From Streptantibioticus rubrisoli (GTDB lineage Bacteria > Actinomycetota > Actinomycetes > Streptomycetales > Streptomycetaceae): a DNA stretch of 47,347 nucleotides. Below the pieces are notes generated by a model. It had not been told where the DNA came from. It saw nothing but the letters and a program-made list of their open reading frames with translations, and did not search any database. This document shows positions 1 to 12,094 of this stretch, piece after piece. The position numbers and the translations under genes were made by a program. Numbering within the stretch: the first letter of the stretch is position 1; each line of letters opens with the position of its first letter. The stretch spans positions 1 through 47,347 of the forward strand of contig NZ_JANFNH010000056.1 in NCBI RefSeq assembly GCF_024436055.1, written 5' to 3'.

Positions 1-381
1 GGCCCGTACCGGAACCTCCGGCAGCGGCGAAGCCGCTGGGCCCTGCTCGACCGCGCCGGTCAGGGCATTGAAGCGGCTGCCGTGGCAAGGGCAGGAGACG
101 GCTGTGCCCTCAACGGTGTCCACCACGCACCCCGCGTGCGTGCAGACCGCGCTGAACGCCTTGTACGTCCCCTTGGTCGGCTGAGCGACGACAACCTTGT
201 CGTCGCGGAACAGCATGGCGCCGCCGACCGGGATCTGGTCGGCGGATCCCAGCTCGGTGGGCGCGGTCGGAGCCGACGACGGCGTACCGCCGCCGGAGCA
301 GGCGGTAAGGCCGAGGCCAGCTACCCCGGCGAGGGCTGCTCCCTGCAGCAGGGTGCGGCGGCAGGTGTGCTGTTCGGTCAT
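1..381 (-). CDS. Rieske (2Fe-2S) lipoprotein, partial (C-terminus off the window)
   Basis: The reading frame begins at ATG 381 and runs off the left edge after 127 codons. It opens with a twin-arginine signal (CRRTLLQG), a hydrophobic stretch and a lipobox ending LTAC at about residue 27, so it should be a Tat-exported lipoprotein. A low-complexity Ser/Pro/Thr linker follows, then the two Rieske cluster boxes CTHAGC and CPCHGS, whose Cys and His residues ligate the 2Fe-2S centre. Small actinobacterial Rieske lipoproteins are about 140 residues, so only the last strands are missing. A GGAGAG ribosome site lies 7 nt before the ATG. The electron-transfer partner is unknown. Fold is secure; function is inferred from the motifs. 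Confidence 0.9.
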   Translation of the reverse strand, partial: MTEQHTCRRTLLQGAALAGVAGLGLTACSGGGTPSSAPTAPTELGSADQIPVGGAMLFRDDKVVVAQPTKGTYKAFSAVCTHAGCVVDTVEGTAVSCPCHGSRFNALTGAVEQGPAASPLPEVPVRA

Positions 382-433
382 GGTGAAGCTCTCCGCGCTC
401 GGTACCAGGCCGCGCGCGGCAGCGTGCGCGCGT

Positions 434-469
434 ACTCGCCGACGCGCGGAACGCGTCACGTCGGCGAGT
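434..469. terminator. Hairpin between uvrA and the Rieske gene
   Basis: An 11-bp perfect stem (434-444 with 459-469) continues into a CGCG/CGCG inner stem with a GAA loop. It lies 34 nt beyond the uvrA stop codon on the minus strand and upstream of the Rieske start, so it fits a factor-independent terminator of uvrA. No clear T-tract is present, which is usual in these genomes. Confidence 0.6.
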
Positions 470-502
470 CGTACCCTACGCCTCGCGGCTGGGGGCCAGC
501 GC

Positions 503-3580
<3,078 letters not shown>

Positions 3581-3740
3581 GCCGGTCCGTACCTTTCGTA
3601 GAAACGGAGGGGCAGCACCCCCCGATCAGCGTAGCCGGGGCGCCTTCCGTTCTTCCTGTCGTCTTCTTCGAGTCTGTCATCGATGTGCTTCCATCGAGCC
3701 TATAGCACGCGCATTCGATTTACGGCCGTCTCGCGCCATG

Positions 3741-3770
3741 TTCACCCGACCGAGTGAGCCGCGCTAGCGT
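3741..3770 (+). promoter_or_regulatory. Candidate promoter for the isomerase-like gene
   Basis: TTCACC at 3741-3746 and TAGCGT at 3765-3770 are separated by 18 nt and would give a leader of about 90 nt before the GTG at 3867. The match to consensus is moderate, so this is a suggestion only. Confidence 0.35.
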
Positions 3771-3866
3771 CGTACGTGATCGGGATCGTTCCGTGCGGAT
3801 CGTCCGTTGAAGATCGGCAGAGGGCGACGAAGATCGCAGAGCAGAGCCGACGAGCGGGAGGCCTCC

Positions 3867-4595
3867 GTGTCCGTCCAACGACCTGATCCCGTCAGCGACG
3901 CGGCCGCCGTGCGCGACGCCACGCGGCAGCTCATCGACGCGGTATCGGCACTCGACCCGCCAGCCGTCGCCGAGCCCTCGCTGCTCCCAGGCTGGACCCG
4001 CGGCCACGTACTGGCCCATCTCGCCCGCAACGCCGATGCCCTGGTCAATCTGCTGACCTGGGCGCGCACGGGCGAGGAGACGCCGATGTACGTCAGCGAG
4101 GAGGCGCGGGACAAGGACATCGAGGACGGTGCCGGACGCGCCCTGCCTGAGCAGTTGGACGACCTGCGGCGCAGCGCCGAACGGTTCGACGAGGCCGTCG
4201 CCGCGTTGCCGCCGCAGGCGTGGGCGGCCCAGGTCCACACCCGGCAGGGCGGGGTGCTCCCCGCCGCCGAGATTCCGGCGAAGCGGCTCGCCGAGATCCA
4301 TCTGCACCACGTCGACCTCGGCATCGGCCGTACCTGTGAGGATCTGCCTGAGGACTTCGCGGCCCGCGAGGTCGCCTCGATCATCGACCGGCTCTCCGGT
4401 CATGAGGGGATCGCCGCGGTGCGGCTGCACGACACCCGCACCGGCGAGACCTGGGACATCGGCGCGGCCGAGACTCCCGAGCTCACCGTCAGCGGGAGCA
4501 CCCACGCCCTGCTCGGCTGGCTCAGCGGCCGCGGCGGCGGGGAGTTGAGCCGCGATCCCGACGTGCCCCTGCCCACACTCCCACCGCTAGGGTGA
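3867..4595 (+). CDS. Maleylpyruvate isomerase-family mycothiol-dependent protein
   Basis: The protein is 242 residues and belongs to the DinB/MDMPI fold, whose members often use mycothiol or bacillithiol and bind a metal through histidines. The N-terminal bundle has the characteristic LPGWTRGHVLAHLARNADAL segment, and a later HLHHVDLG segment supplies further histidines; a C-terminal MDMPI_C-like domain follows. The GTG at 3867 is chosen because GGGAGG precedes it by 5 nt; an in-frame extension to 3807 has no ribosome site. The next gene starts 4 nt after its stop, so the two are probably translated as a pair. The substrate is unknown. Confidence 0.85.
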   Translation: MSVQRPDPVSDAAAVRDATRQLIDAVSALDPPAVAEPSLLPGWTRGHVLAHLARNADALVNLLTWARTGEETPMYVSEEARDKDIEDGAGRALPEQLDDLRRSAERFDEAVAALPPQAWAAQVHTRQGGVLPAAEIPAKRLAEIHLHHVDLGIGRTCEDLPEDFAAREVASIIDRLSGHEGIAAVRLHDTRTGETWDIGAAETPELTVSGSTHALLGWLSGRGGGELSRDPDVPLPTLPPLG

Positions 4596-4599
4596 CGCC

Positions 4600-5256
4600 A
4601 TGTCATACACCGGAGCAGTAAAGGTCGGCGGCCCGCCCGACGTGCACGAGCTCACCGACCTCATAATCTCCAAGGTCGCCGTGGGTCCGATGGACAACAA
4701 CGCCTATCTGTTGCGCTGCCGTGCGACCGACGAGCAGCTGCTGATCGACGCCGCCGCCGAGCCGCACACCCTGCTGGCCATGATCGGCGACAGCGGCATC
4801 GCGTCCGTGGTCACCACGCACCGGCACGGCGACCACTGGGGCGCGCTGCGCGAGGTGGTGGATGCCACCGGCGCGCGTACGTATGCCGGGCGGTATGACG
4901 CCGAGGGCATTCCGGTTCCGACCGATGTGCTGGTGGACGACGGTGACACGGTGCTGGTCGGTCGGGTGGAGCTGACCGCGCGGCATCTGGTGGGGCACAC
5001 CCCGGGCAGCATCGCGCTGGTCTACGACGACCCGCACGGTCACCCCCATGTCTTCACCGGTGACTGCCTGTTCCCGGGAGGGGTGGGCAACACGCACAAC
5101 GATCCGAAGGCGTTCACCAGCCTGATCGAGGATGTCGAGACGAAGCTGTTCGGTGAGCTTCCCGACGAGACGTGGGTGTATCCGGGGCACGGTGGCGACA
5201 CCACGCTGGGCGCGGAGCGGCCGCATCTGGCGGAGTGGCGCGCCCGGGGGTGGTGA
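4600..5256 (+). CDS. MBL-fold metal-dependent hydrolase (glyoxalase II-like)
   Basis: This 218-residue metallo-beta-lactamase-fold protein has the two-metal motif HRHGDH at about residues 74-79, then GHTPGS, TGDCLFPG and YPGHGGDTTLG, all typical of hydroxyacylglutathione-hydrolase-like enzymes. Actinobacteria lack glutathione, so a mycothiol thioester is a likely substrate. That is inference, supported by its position 4 nt after a mycothiol-dependent-family gene. The ATG at 4600 is the first start after that stop. It is followed by a strong hairpin. Confidence 0.87.
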   Translation: MSYTGAVKVGGPPDVHELTDLIISKVAVGPMDNNAYLLRCRATDEQLLIDAAAEPHTLLAMIGDSGIASVVTTHRHGDHWGALREVVDATGARTYAGRYDAEGIPVPTDVLVDDGDTVLVGRVELTARHLVGHTPGSIALVYDDPHGHPHVFTGDCLFPGGVGNTHNDPKAFTSLIEDVETKLFGELPDETWVYPGHGGDTTLGAERPHLAEWRARGW

Positions 5257-5259
5257 GCT

Positions 5260-5283
5260 GCGCGGCTGGGGAGCCAGCCGCGC
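5260..5283. terminator. Bidirectional terminator hairpin
   Basis: A perfect 10-bp stem (5260-5269 with 5274-5283) closes a GGAG loop between the convergent MBL gene and the DUF3761 gene, which ends at 5301 on the minus strand. Confidence 0.7.
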
Positions 5284-5300
5284 CGCGCGGAAGGGGTCGC

Positions 5301-5633
5301 TTACTTGAACCAGTAGCGGACGCCGCGGTGGTGTGAGCAGGTGCCGGAGAAGTGGGCGGAGTAGCTGAAGGTGCCGTCCTTGCACTGGGCGGTGGCGCCG
5401 CGCGGATGCCTGATCCAGGGGGCGCACTTCCCGGTGGTGTGGTGTGCGCAGTGGGCGACGGTGCGGGTGGTGGCCGCGTGCGCTTCGCCCGCTGGCAGCA
5501 GGAGGGCCGCTGCGGCCATGGCGGCCGCTGCGGCCTTTGTGAGTTTGCGTGCCCGGGGAAGGGCGCGGGTGGATATGACGGTGGATATGGCGCTTGGGTA
5601 CGCGCGCTCAGACGGTGTGCTGGTGCGGCTCAT
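5301..5633 (-). CDS. Small secreted DUF3761-type protein
   Basis: From ATG 5633 the product is 110 residues. A positively charged N-terminus, a long alanine/leucine core and an AHA-type cleavage site near residue 53 form a signal peptide. The mature part carries several cysteines and ends in the family signature CKDGTFSYSAHFSGTCSHH followed by GVRYW, which I recognise as DUF3761. No biochemical role is known to me. A purine-rich AAGGGGG lies 6 nt upstream of this ATG; another ATG at 5639 is too close to it. The gene is convergent with the MBL gene. Confidence 0.8.
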   Translation of the reverse strand: MSRTSTPSERAYPSAISTVISTRALPRARKLTKAAAAAMAAAALLLPAGEAHAATTRTVAHCAHHTTGKCAPWIRHPRGATAQCKDGTFSYSAHFSGTCSHHRGVRYWFK

Positions 5634-5827
5634 GGCCATCCCCCTTCGGGTGGTGTCGAGGCACCGATCCTCGTCGCACCGCCAGGTCGAGAGTGGGGGA
5701 ACTCCGCGGTTGTGATGGTTCGGTGACGGTGCCGCGACCGTGTTGTGCCCGGTTGAGGTCGCGGCGGTAAGGGGTTTGACTTGCAGCCGCGGCGCTGCGG
5801 GTTCCAGCCTCCGTCGGGGCAGGGCGC

Positions 5828-6847
5828 CTATCGGCGGCCGGTGTTGCGGCGGACGCGTGCGGCCACCTCGCCGCCCTCGGTTTCCCACCAGGGGCGGACC
5901 ATCTCGGGGGCGGCGGCAGGAGCGGCCGCGCCCGCGGGGGTGGCGGTCGTCGTGGCGGCCGGGACGGTGACCAGTTCGCGGTCCAGCCGGGCGTCCAATT
6001 CCGCGGTCTTGGCACGTTCGGCGCGCCACCACTCGGTGAACACGGCGAACAGGAACGGCAGTCCGACCAGTTCGGCGATGGTCAGCATCAGTCCGCCGCC
6101 GATCTGCTGGTCCCGTTGCAGGGTGGGACCCCAGTTGCGGGGGTGGGTGGCGTACCAGTGGCCAGCCACCAGGGTGCCGCTGAGCATCACCACGATGCCG
6201 GGGATGGAGTCGAACAGTCCGTCGACGAACACCAGCAGCGCCCGTACCGGATGGGTGCACCAGCGGGGCAGCATCTCCTGCCGGGTGAGCATCGGCAGTA
6301 CGAACAGGCAGCCGGTGACCAGCAGTTGAAGGTGCATGAGCTGGCGTACGACGTCATCGCGCAGCGCCGTCTGGAAGTACGGCGTGAAGTAGATGGACAG
6401 TTCGGAGGCGAGCACCAGGACCGTGCTGACGAACGGGAAGGTGAGCAGCCGCACCACCTTGCTGCCCATCGCGGCGTCCAGTCGGCGTCGTCCGGGTTCG
6501 GACAGTGCGCGTCCGGCCAGGGCCAGTGGGTCGCCGAGGGCGAGGCCGAGCGGGGCGATCAGGTCGAGCACGATGTTCTGCACGGCGGCGGGCCAGAACA
6601 GCACTCTGCTGTACACCATGAGGGCGCCCATGGTGGCGAAAGCGATCATGCCCAGGCCCATGATCGCGAAGGCGACCGTCCGGGCGAGCGGCCAGCTCTC
6701 GCCGCGCTGGCGCAGCCATACCAGCGCGGTCGCGTACAGCGCGCCGAGCAGCACGATGAACGCGAGCGCGACCGGGTCGAGTTCCCAGCTGCTCAGGAAG
6801 CGGGAGACCGTCAGTTCCGGCAGACTCCGCACCGCCACTGTGCTCAC
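5828..6847 (-). CDS. Cytochrome c oxidase assembly (Caa3_CtaG-type) membrane protein
   Basis: The 339-residue protein has about seven hydrophobic segments and the CtaG-family pattern: an FATMGALMVYSR motif, the LDLIAPLGLALGDPLALA segment, MHLQLLVTGCLF, and a conserved histidine in AGHWYATHPRNWG. CtaG-type proteins assist copper insertion or assembly of cytochrome oxidase in the membrane; members outside oxidase operons are less well defined. An Ala/Pro/Thr-rich cytoplasmic tail covers the last 60 residues. The GTG at 6847 follows AGGAGG by 7 nt. It lies about 90 nt downstream of the TerC gene on the same strand. Confidence 0.88.
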   Translation of the reverse strand: MSTVAVRSLPELTVSRFLSSWELDPVALAFIVLLGALYATALVWLRQRGESWPLARTVAFAIMGLGMIAFATMGALMVYSRVLFWPAAVQNIVLDLIAPLGLALGDPLALAGRALSEPGRRRLDAAMGSKVVRLLTFPFVSTVLVLASELSIYFTPYFQTALRDDVVRQLMHLQLLVTGCLFVLPMLTRQEMLPRWCTHPVRALLVFVDGLFDSIPGIVVMLSGTLVAGHWYATHPRNWGPTLQRDQQIGGGLMLTIAELVGLPFLFAVFTEWWRAERAKTAELDARLDRELVTVPAATTTATPAGAAAPAAAPEMVRPWWETEGGEVAARVRRNTGRR

Positions 6848-6938
6848 CGGCGTCCTCCTGCCCTCTTGTGGGATGTCTGATTCGGCTGGATTGCCGCATC
6901 CACGTTAGACGCTGGGCGGCGCCGCACTGTACGCGACC

Positions 6939-7898
6939 CTACGGTTGGGCGTCGGCTGCGTTCTTCTTGGAGGTCAGCAGGCTGGTGGCGGTGGTCACCG
7001 CGAGGACGACGATGATGACGCCGAGCGAGACGGGGACGGAGATCTCGGGTGCCGGTACCCCGGACTCGTGCAGGGCGTGCAGCACCAGCTTGACGCCGAT
7101 GAAGCCGAGGATGACGGACAGCCCGTAGGACAGGTGCACCAGCCGCTTGAGCAGGCCGCCGATGAGGAAGTACAGCTGGCGCAGTCCCATCAGGGCGAAG
7201 GCGTTGGCGGTGAAGACGATGTACGGGTCCTGGGTGAGGCCGAAGATGGCGGGAATGGAGTCGAGGGCGAACAGGATGTCGGCGCTGCCGATCGCCAGGA
7301 CGACGATGAGCATCGGCGTCATCAGCCGCTTGCCGTCCTGGACGACGAGCAGTCGGGTGCCGTGGTAGGCGCCGGTGGACGGCACCCGCTTCTCGATGGC
7401 CTTGAGGACCTTGTTCTCCTCGTACTCCTCGTCGGGCTTGTCGGCTCTGGCTTCCTGGATCAGCTTCCACGCGGTCCAGATGAGGAAGGCGCCGAAGATG
7501 TAGAAGACCCAGGAGAAGCTGGCGATGAGCGCGGCGCCCGCGGCGATGAACGCGGCGCGCAGCACCAGGGCGATCAGTACCCCGATGAGCAGGACGCGTT
7601 GCTGGTACCTGCTGGGCACGGCGAACTTGGCCATGATCAGGACGAAGACGAAGAGGTTGTCGACGCTGAGTGACTTCTCGGTGATGAAACCCGCGAAGAA
7701 CTCTCCGGCTGATTGTCCGCCCTTGAAGGCCAGCAGACCGAACCCGAAGAGGACGGCGAGCACGGTCCACACCACGGACCAGATCGCGGCTTCCTTGATC
7801 GAGACCTCGTGCGGCTTGCGACCGATGAAGAAGTCGACCGCGATCAAGGCGCACAGCCCGAGGATGGTCGCGACCCACAGGCCGAGAGAGACGTCCAT
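6939..7898 (-). CDS. TerC-family integral membrane protein
   Basis: This 319-residue protein has eight or nine membrane segments and the TerC hallmarks: EKSLSVDNLFVFVLIM early on and ADILFALDSIPAIFGLTQDP in the second half, with acidic residues inside membrane helices. The family (TerC/Alx/MeeF) is linked to metal export, notably Mn, and to tellurium resistance. A charged loop of about 40 residues lies between the two halves. The ATG at 7898 sits 7 nt after a TACTGT -10 box, so the mRNA may be leaderless. I saw no yybP-ykoY manganese riboswitch upstream. Confidence 0.93.
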   Translation of the reverse strand: MDVSLGLWVATILGLCALIAVDFFIGRKPHEVSIKEAAIWSVVWTVLAVLFGFGLLAFKGGQSAGEFFAGFITEKSLSVDNLFVFVLIMAKFAVPSRYQQRVLLIGVLIALVLRAAFIAAGAALIASFSWVFYIFGAFLIWTAWKLIQEARADKPDEEYEENKVLKAIEKRVPSTGAYHGTRLLVVQDGKRLMTPMLIVVLAIGSADILFALDSIPAIFGLTQDPYIVFTANAFALMGLRQLYFLIGGLLKRLVHLSYGLSVILGFIGVKLVLHALHESGVPAPEISVPVSLGVIIVVLAVTTATSLLTSKKNAADAQP

Positions 7899-7905
7899 CC
7901 CCGAG

Positions 7906-7935
7906 ACAGTACAGGAATCACCAAGTCAAGGTAAA
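7906..7935 (-). promoter_or_regulatory. Candidate promoter of the TerC gene
   Basis: On the minus strand TTTACC and TACTGT are separated by 18 nt. The -10 (7906-7911) ends 7 nt before the ATG at 7898, so transcription should start on or beside the first codon. Confidence 0.45.
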
Positions 7936-7978
7936 GTAAACGCCAAATGCGCAGGTCATATGGCGCGTCGATGGTTCA

Positions 7979-10078
<2,100 letters not shown>

Positions 10079-10084
10079 GGATTC

Positions 10085-10107
10085 ACCGTACGACCCACCA
10101 CTGACAA
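10085..10107 (-). promoter_or_regulatory. PafBC-type (RecA-independent DNA-damage) promoter of uvrB
   Basis: On the minus strand TTGTCAGTG (10107-10099), 8 nt, then TACGGT (10090-10085) matches the recalled mycobacterial RecA-NDp/PafBC consensus tTGTCRgtg-N8-TAnnnT. The -10 ends 6-7 nt from the ATG at 10078, predicting a leaderless mRNA. It mirrors the ogt promoter. Confidence 0.75.
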
Positions 10108-10175
10108 CGGGCGTACCAAGCCACTCGATTGTGATGCTGGTGGGGCTGAAGTGACGGAAGACAACGCGGCGGCCG

Positions 10176-10198
10176 TTGTCAGTGCCCGGTTCTAGGCT
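10176..10198 (+). promoter_or_regulatory. PafBC-type (RecA-independent DNA-damage) promoter of ogt
   Basis: TTGTCAGTG (10176-10184), 8 nt, then TAGGCT (10193-10198) fits the same consensus as the uvrB element. The -10 ends 6 nt before the GTG at 10205, predicting a leaderless mRNA. The two elements contain a perfect 12-bp inverted repeat, 10099-10110 with 10173-10184. Confidence 0.78.
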
Positions 10199-10204
10199 GG
10201 CCGC

Positions 10205-10747
10205 GTGACGGAATCGAACCGGACCGTGAGCTGGTCCGTGCAGGACACCCCGATCGGGCCGCTGCTGCTCGCCGCGACGCGGGAGGGCCTGGTCAACGTC
10301 GTCTTCCGGGCCGGGGAGGAGACGGCGCGGGACGCCGTGGCCCGGCTCGCCGCCCGGTTCGGCACCGAGCCGGTGCGCGACCGGTCCAGCCATCTGGACC
10401 AGGCGATAGGTGAGCTGCACGGATACTTCTCCGGCACGCTGCGCCAGTTCACGGTGGCACTCGACTGGTCGCTGTGTGCCGGGTTCAACCGCCGGGTGTT
10501 GCATGAGCTCGCCGACGGCGTCCCGTACGGCACGGTCGTCGGCTACCAGACGCTGGCCGACCGGGTGGGCGAGCCGGGCGCGGCCCGCGCGGTCGGCATG
10601 GCGATGGGCGCCAATCCGCTTCCGGTGGTCGTGCCGTGCCACCGGGTGGTGGAGAGCGACGGTGGGATCGGCGGCTTCGGCGGCGGCCTGGAGATCAAGC
10701 GGGCGCTGCTGGCGCTGGAAGGGGTGCTGCCGGAACCGCTGTTCTGA
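10205..10747 (+). CDS. ogt: Methylated-DNA--protein-cysteine S-methyltransferase
   Basis: This 180-residue suicide enzyme removes alkyl groups from O6-alkylguanine by transfer to its own cysteine. The active-site motif is intact: [17 protein letters not shown], with the acceptor Cys in PCHRV at about residue 145, preceded by the helix-turn-helix segment [15 protein letters not shown]. The small N-terminal domain is present, and there is no Ada-type regulatory domain. The GTG at 10205 is where a leaderless transcript from the upstream PafBC-type promoter would begin. A strong hairpin follows at 10783. Confidence 0.95.
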   Translation: MTESNRTVSWSVQDTPIGPLLLAATREGLVNVVFRAGEETARDAVARLAARFGTEPVRDRSSHLDQAIGELHGYFSGTLRQFTVALDWSLCAGFNRRVLHELADGVPYGTVVGYQTLADRVGEPGAARAVGMAMGANPLPVVVPCHRVVESDGGIGGFGGGLEIKRALLALEGVLPEPLF

Positions 10748-10782
10748 ACGGCCGCGCGGCGGGCGACGGAGCGGGCGGGAGC

Positions 10783-10813
10783 GGACTCGGGGGCGTAGCC
10801 TGCCCCCGAGCCC
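10783..10813. terminator. Bidirectional terminator after ogt and after the Y-RNA-like gene
   Basis: A 12-bp stem with one G-T pair (10783-10794 with 10802-10813) closes a 7-nt loop. It can end the ogt transcript on the plus strand. On the minus strand it lies 8 nt beyond the last base of the long stem of the tRNA-like RNA. Confidence 0.75.
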
Positions 10814-10820
10814 TCGGAAT

Positions 10821-10979
10821 GCCGCCGTACGTGGGCACACCGAACCGGTTGAGAGCGCGGATCAGTTTCATGTCGTCGTGTTCTGCCTTTGAACTACCAC
10901 GCATCGTTGGCTGCGCGGGCCGGACTTGAACCGGCATCCGACGACCAAGCCCGGCTCGGTCGGTTCGGCGATCGGCGGC
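10821..10979 (-). ncRNA. Y-RNA-like (YrlA-type) RNA: circularly permuted tRNA mimic on a long stem
   Basis: Read on the minus strand, all tRNA helices are present in permuted order. Anticodon-type stem 10943-10939 pairs with 10878-10874 and extends to 7 bp. A 3-nt variable loop precedes T-arm GCCGG/TTCAAGT/CCGGC (10935-10919). Acceptor strand 10918-10912 pairs with 10903-10897 (7 bp, one U-G). The two acceptor strands are joined by an 8-nt loop containing GCCA. U8-A9-like TA and a D-arm GTTC/AAAGGCA/GAAC (10894-10880) follow. Outside the anticodon stem, 10957-10951 pairs with 10860-10853, 10969-10961 with 10847-10839, and 10979-10973 with 10827-10821. The U-G pair would be A-C on the other strand, which fixes the minus strand. 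This is the architecture published for bacterial YrlA RNAs bound by Ro60 orthologues. GCCGAA in the closing stem resembles the remembered Ro-binding motif. Ends are approximate. Confidence 0.8.
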
Positions 10980-11134
10980 GAATGCTGAGTCTGGAGCGAG
11001 AGTCTGAGATTGATCGTGTTCCGGTTCGAGTGCCCGGAGCACGCCGTCACGACAAGCTTCAGCTTCAGCTTGCGCTCCTCGCGCACCCCAACCGCACTGG
11101 GGCGGCCGGGGAGTTCACCACGGTATACGAGGTG

Positions 11135-11866
11135 CTACCCGAAGAGGTAGCCGAATACCTTCTCGCCGACGCGCTGGTCGGTGACCTCGGTGCCGTTCGC
11201 CTCCTCTCGGGCGAACTTCACCGCCTGCTGCAACTTCTCCACCCGGGCCAGCAGTTCGTTGACCCGTCGGGCCGGGAGCGCGCCGGAGAACTTCACGGTG
11301 GTCCAGTAACCCACCGGCACGTCCTCGTAGTACACCTCCACCTGAGCCGGATGCTTGTCGGTGGCCTCGGCCTTGACGTGGTTGCGCGGCACCTTCTTCG
11401 TCCGCACGGTGCGCACCGGCTCGGTGCGCCACCAGTCGGTGGACGGGTCGAGCGACCAGGACTCGGCGCCGTCAAGCACCGGCAACTTGCGCAGGAAGGT
11501 GGCCAGTTCGGCCAGCTGCTTCTCCAGGAACAGCAGGTAGGACACGGGCACCTCGCGCAGCAGTACCTGTCCGTCGACGGTGATGTCGGCGCGCGCGGTG
11601 CGGTTGGCCCAGTCCTTGGTGGCGGTGATGTCGAACAGCCGGGTCAGCGTGGTCGCGGTGTCCCGCAGTACGTCCTCGGCCTTGACCTGCACCCGGGTGG
11701 ACTCCGGCGGCAGTTGCTCGCCCTCCTCGTCCTTCGGCTGGTAGGTACGGGATATCCCGGCCAGCAACGCGGGCTTGGTGAGCCCGTGGTGAGCGGCCGC
11801 CAGATCCTGGTGGGAGCTGGCCTTGACGCCCTTCTCGACTGCGATGATCTGATTGAGTTTCGCCAC
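11135..11866 (-). CDS. Conserved hypothetical protein (DUF7873-like) next to the tRNA-mimic RNA
   Basis: The 243-residue protein begins MAKLNQIIAVEKG from the GTG at 11866. It has no signal peptide or membrane segment and is rich in charged residues, with a lysine/arginine patch RTVRTKKVPRNHVKAEA in the middle and a helical, coiled-coil-like C-terminus ending VGEKVFGYLFG. I recognise it as a widespread actinobacterial family, which I recall as DUF7873; no function is known to me. A TACCGT -10 box ends 7 nt before the GTG, supporting a leaderless start there; in-frame upstream ATG codons lack ribosome sites. The Y-RNA-like gene begins about 155 nt downstream on the same strand, so the two could be co-transcribed. 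Confidence 0.75.
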   Translation of the reverse strand: MAKLNQIIAVEKGVKASSHQDLAAAHHGLTKPALLAGISRTYQPKDEEGEQLPPESTRVQVKAEDVLRDTATTLTRLFDITATKDWANRTARADITVDGQVLLREVPVSYLLFLEKQLAELATFLRKLPVLDGAESWSLDPSTDWWRTEPVRTVRTKKVPRNHVKAEATDKHPAQVEVYYEDVPVGYWTTVKFSGALPARRVNELLARVEKLQQAVKFAREEANGTEVTDQRVGEKVFGYLFG

Positions 11867-11873
11867 GCCATGG

Positions 11874-11879
11874 ACGGTA
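11874..11879 (-). promoter_or_regulatory. -10 box of the DUF7873-like gene
   Basis: TACCGT on the minus strand ends 7 nt before the GTG at 11866. No consensus -35 is seen. It supports that start codon as a leaderless one. Confidence 0.35.
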
Positions 11880-12094
11880 GCAGGCATGGCCGAAACGCAT
11901 CGAACGGTTATCCACACGGTCGCCAGCCCGACGTCCGCACCGGAGGTCCGGGACTGCTCCTCGGCGGGTGCGCGGCAGCGGACCGGGTACTCGGCGCAGC
12001 GTCCGCCGCGACCCGTCCGCCTGGTATCCGATGCGCGACGGCGGCCCCGGCCCTGGCAGCGGGACGGATCGGCCGCCGTGTGGTAGCCGCCCGA

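Noticed and set aside
3581-3720. A LexA (SOS) box or PafBC promoter in front of uvrA
   Set aside because: No GAAC-N4-GTTC-like palindrome and no TTGTCRGTG-N8-TAnnnT was found on the minus strand.
10826-10903. An ordinary tRNA on the minus strand starting at the TGCGTGG acceptor strand
   Set aside because: A downstream CCACGTA can pair with that strand and a D-arm follows, but no anticodon arm or T-arm forms in the 60 nt between them. The upstream T-arm and acceptor strand give a complete fold, so the permuted structure is preferred.
10821-10979. A permuted (two-piece) transfer-messenger RNA
   Set aside because: tmRNA lacks a D-stem and has a tag-peptide reading frame and pseudoknots. Here the D-arm and anticodon-type stem are complete, the joint is 8 nt, and actinobacteria are known to use one-piece tmRNA.
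11015-11043. A 10-bp hairpin with a TTCGAGT-containing loop
   Set aside because: It resembles a T-arm, but the loop is 9 nt, no other tRNA arms surround it on the plus strand, and on the minus strand one pair becomes C-A. It may be a terminator of the DUF7873-like gene; not called.
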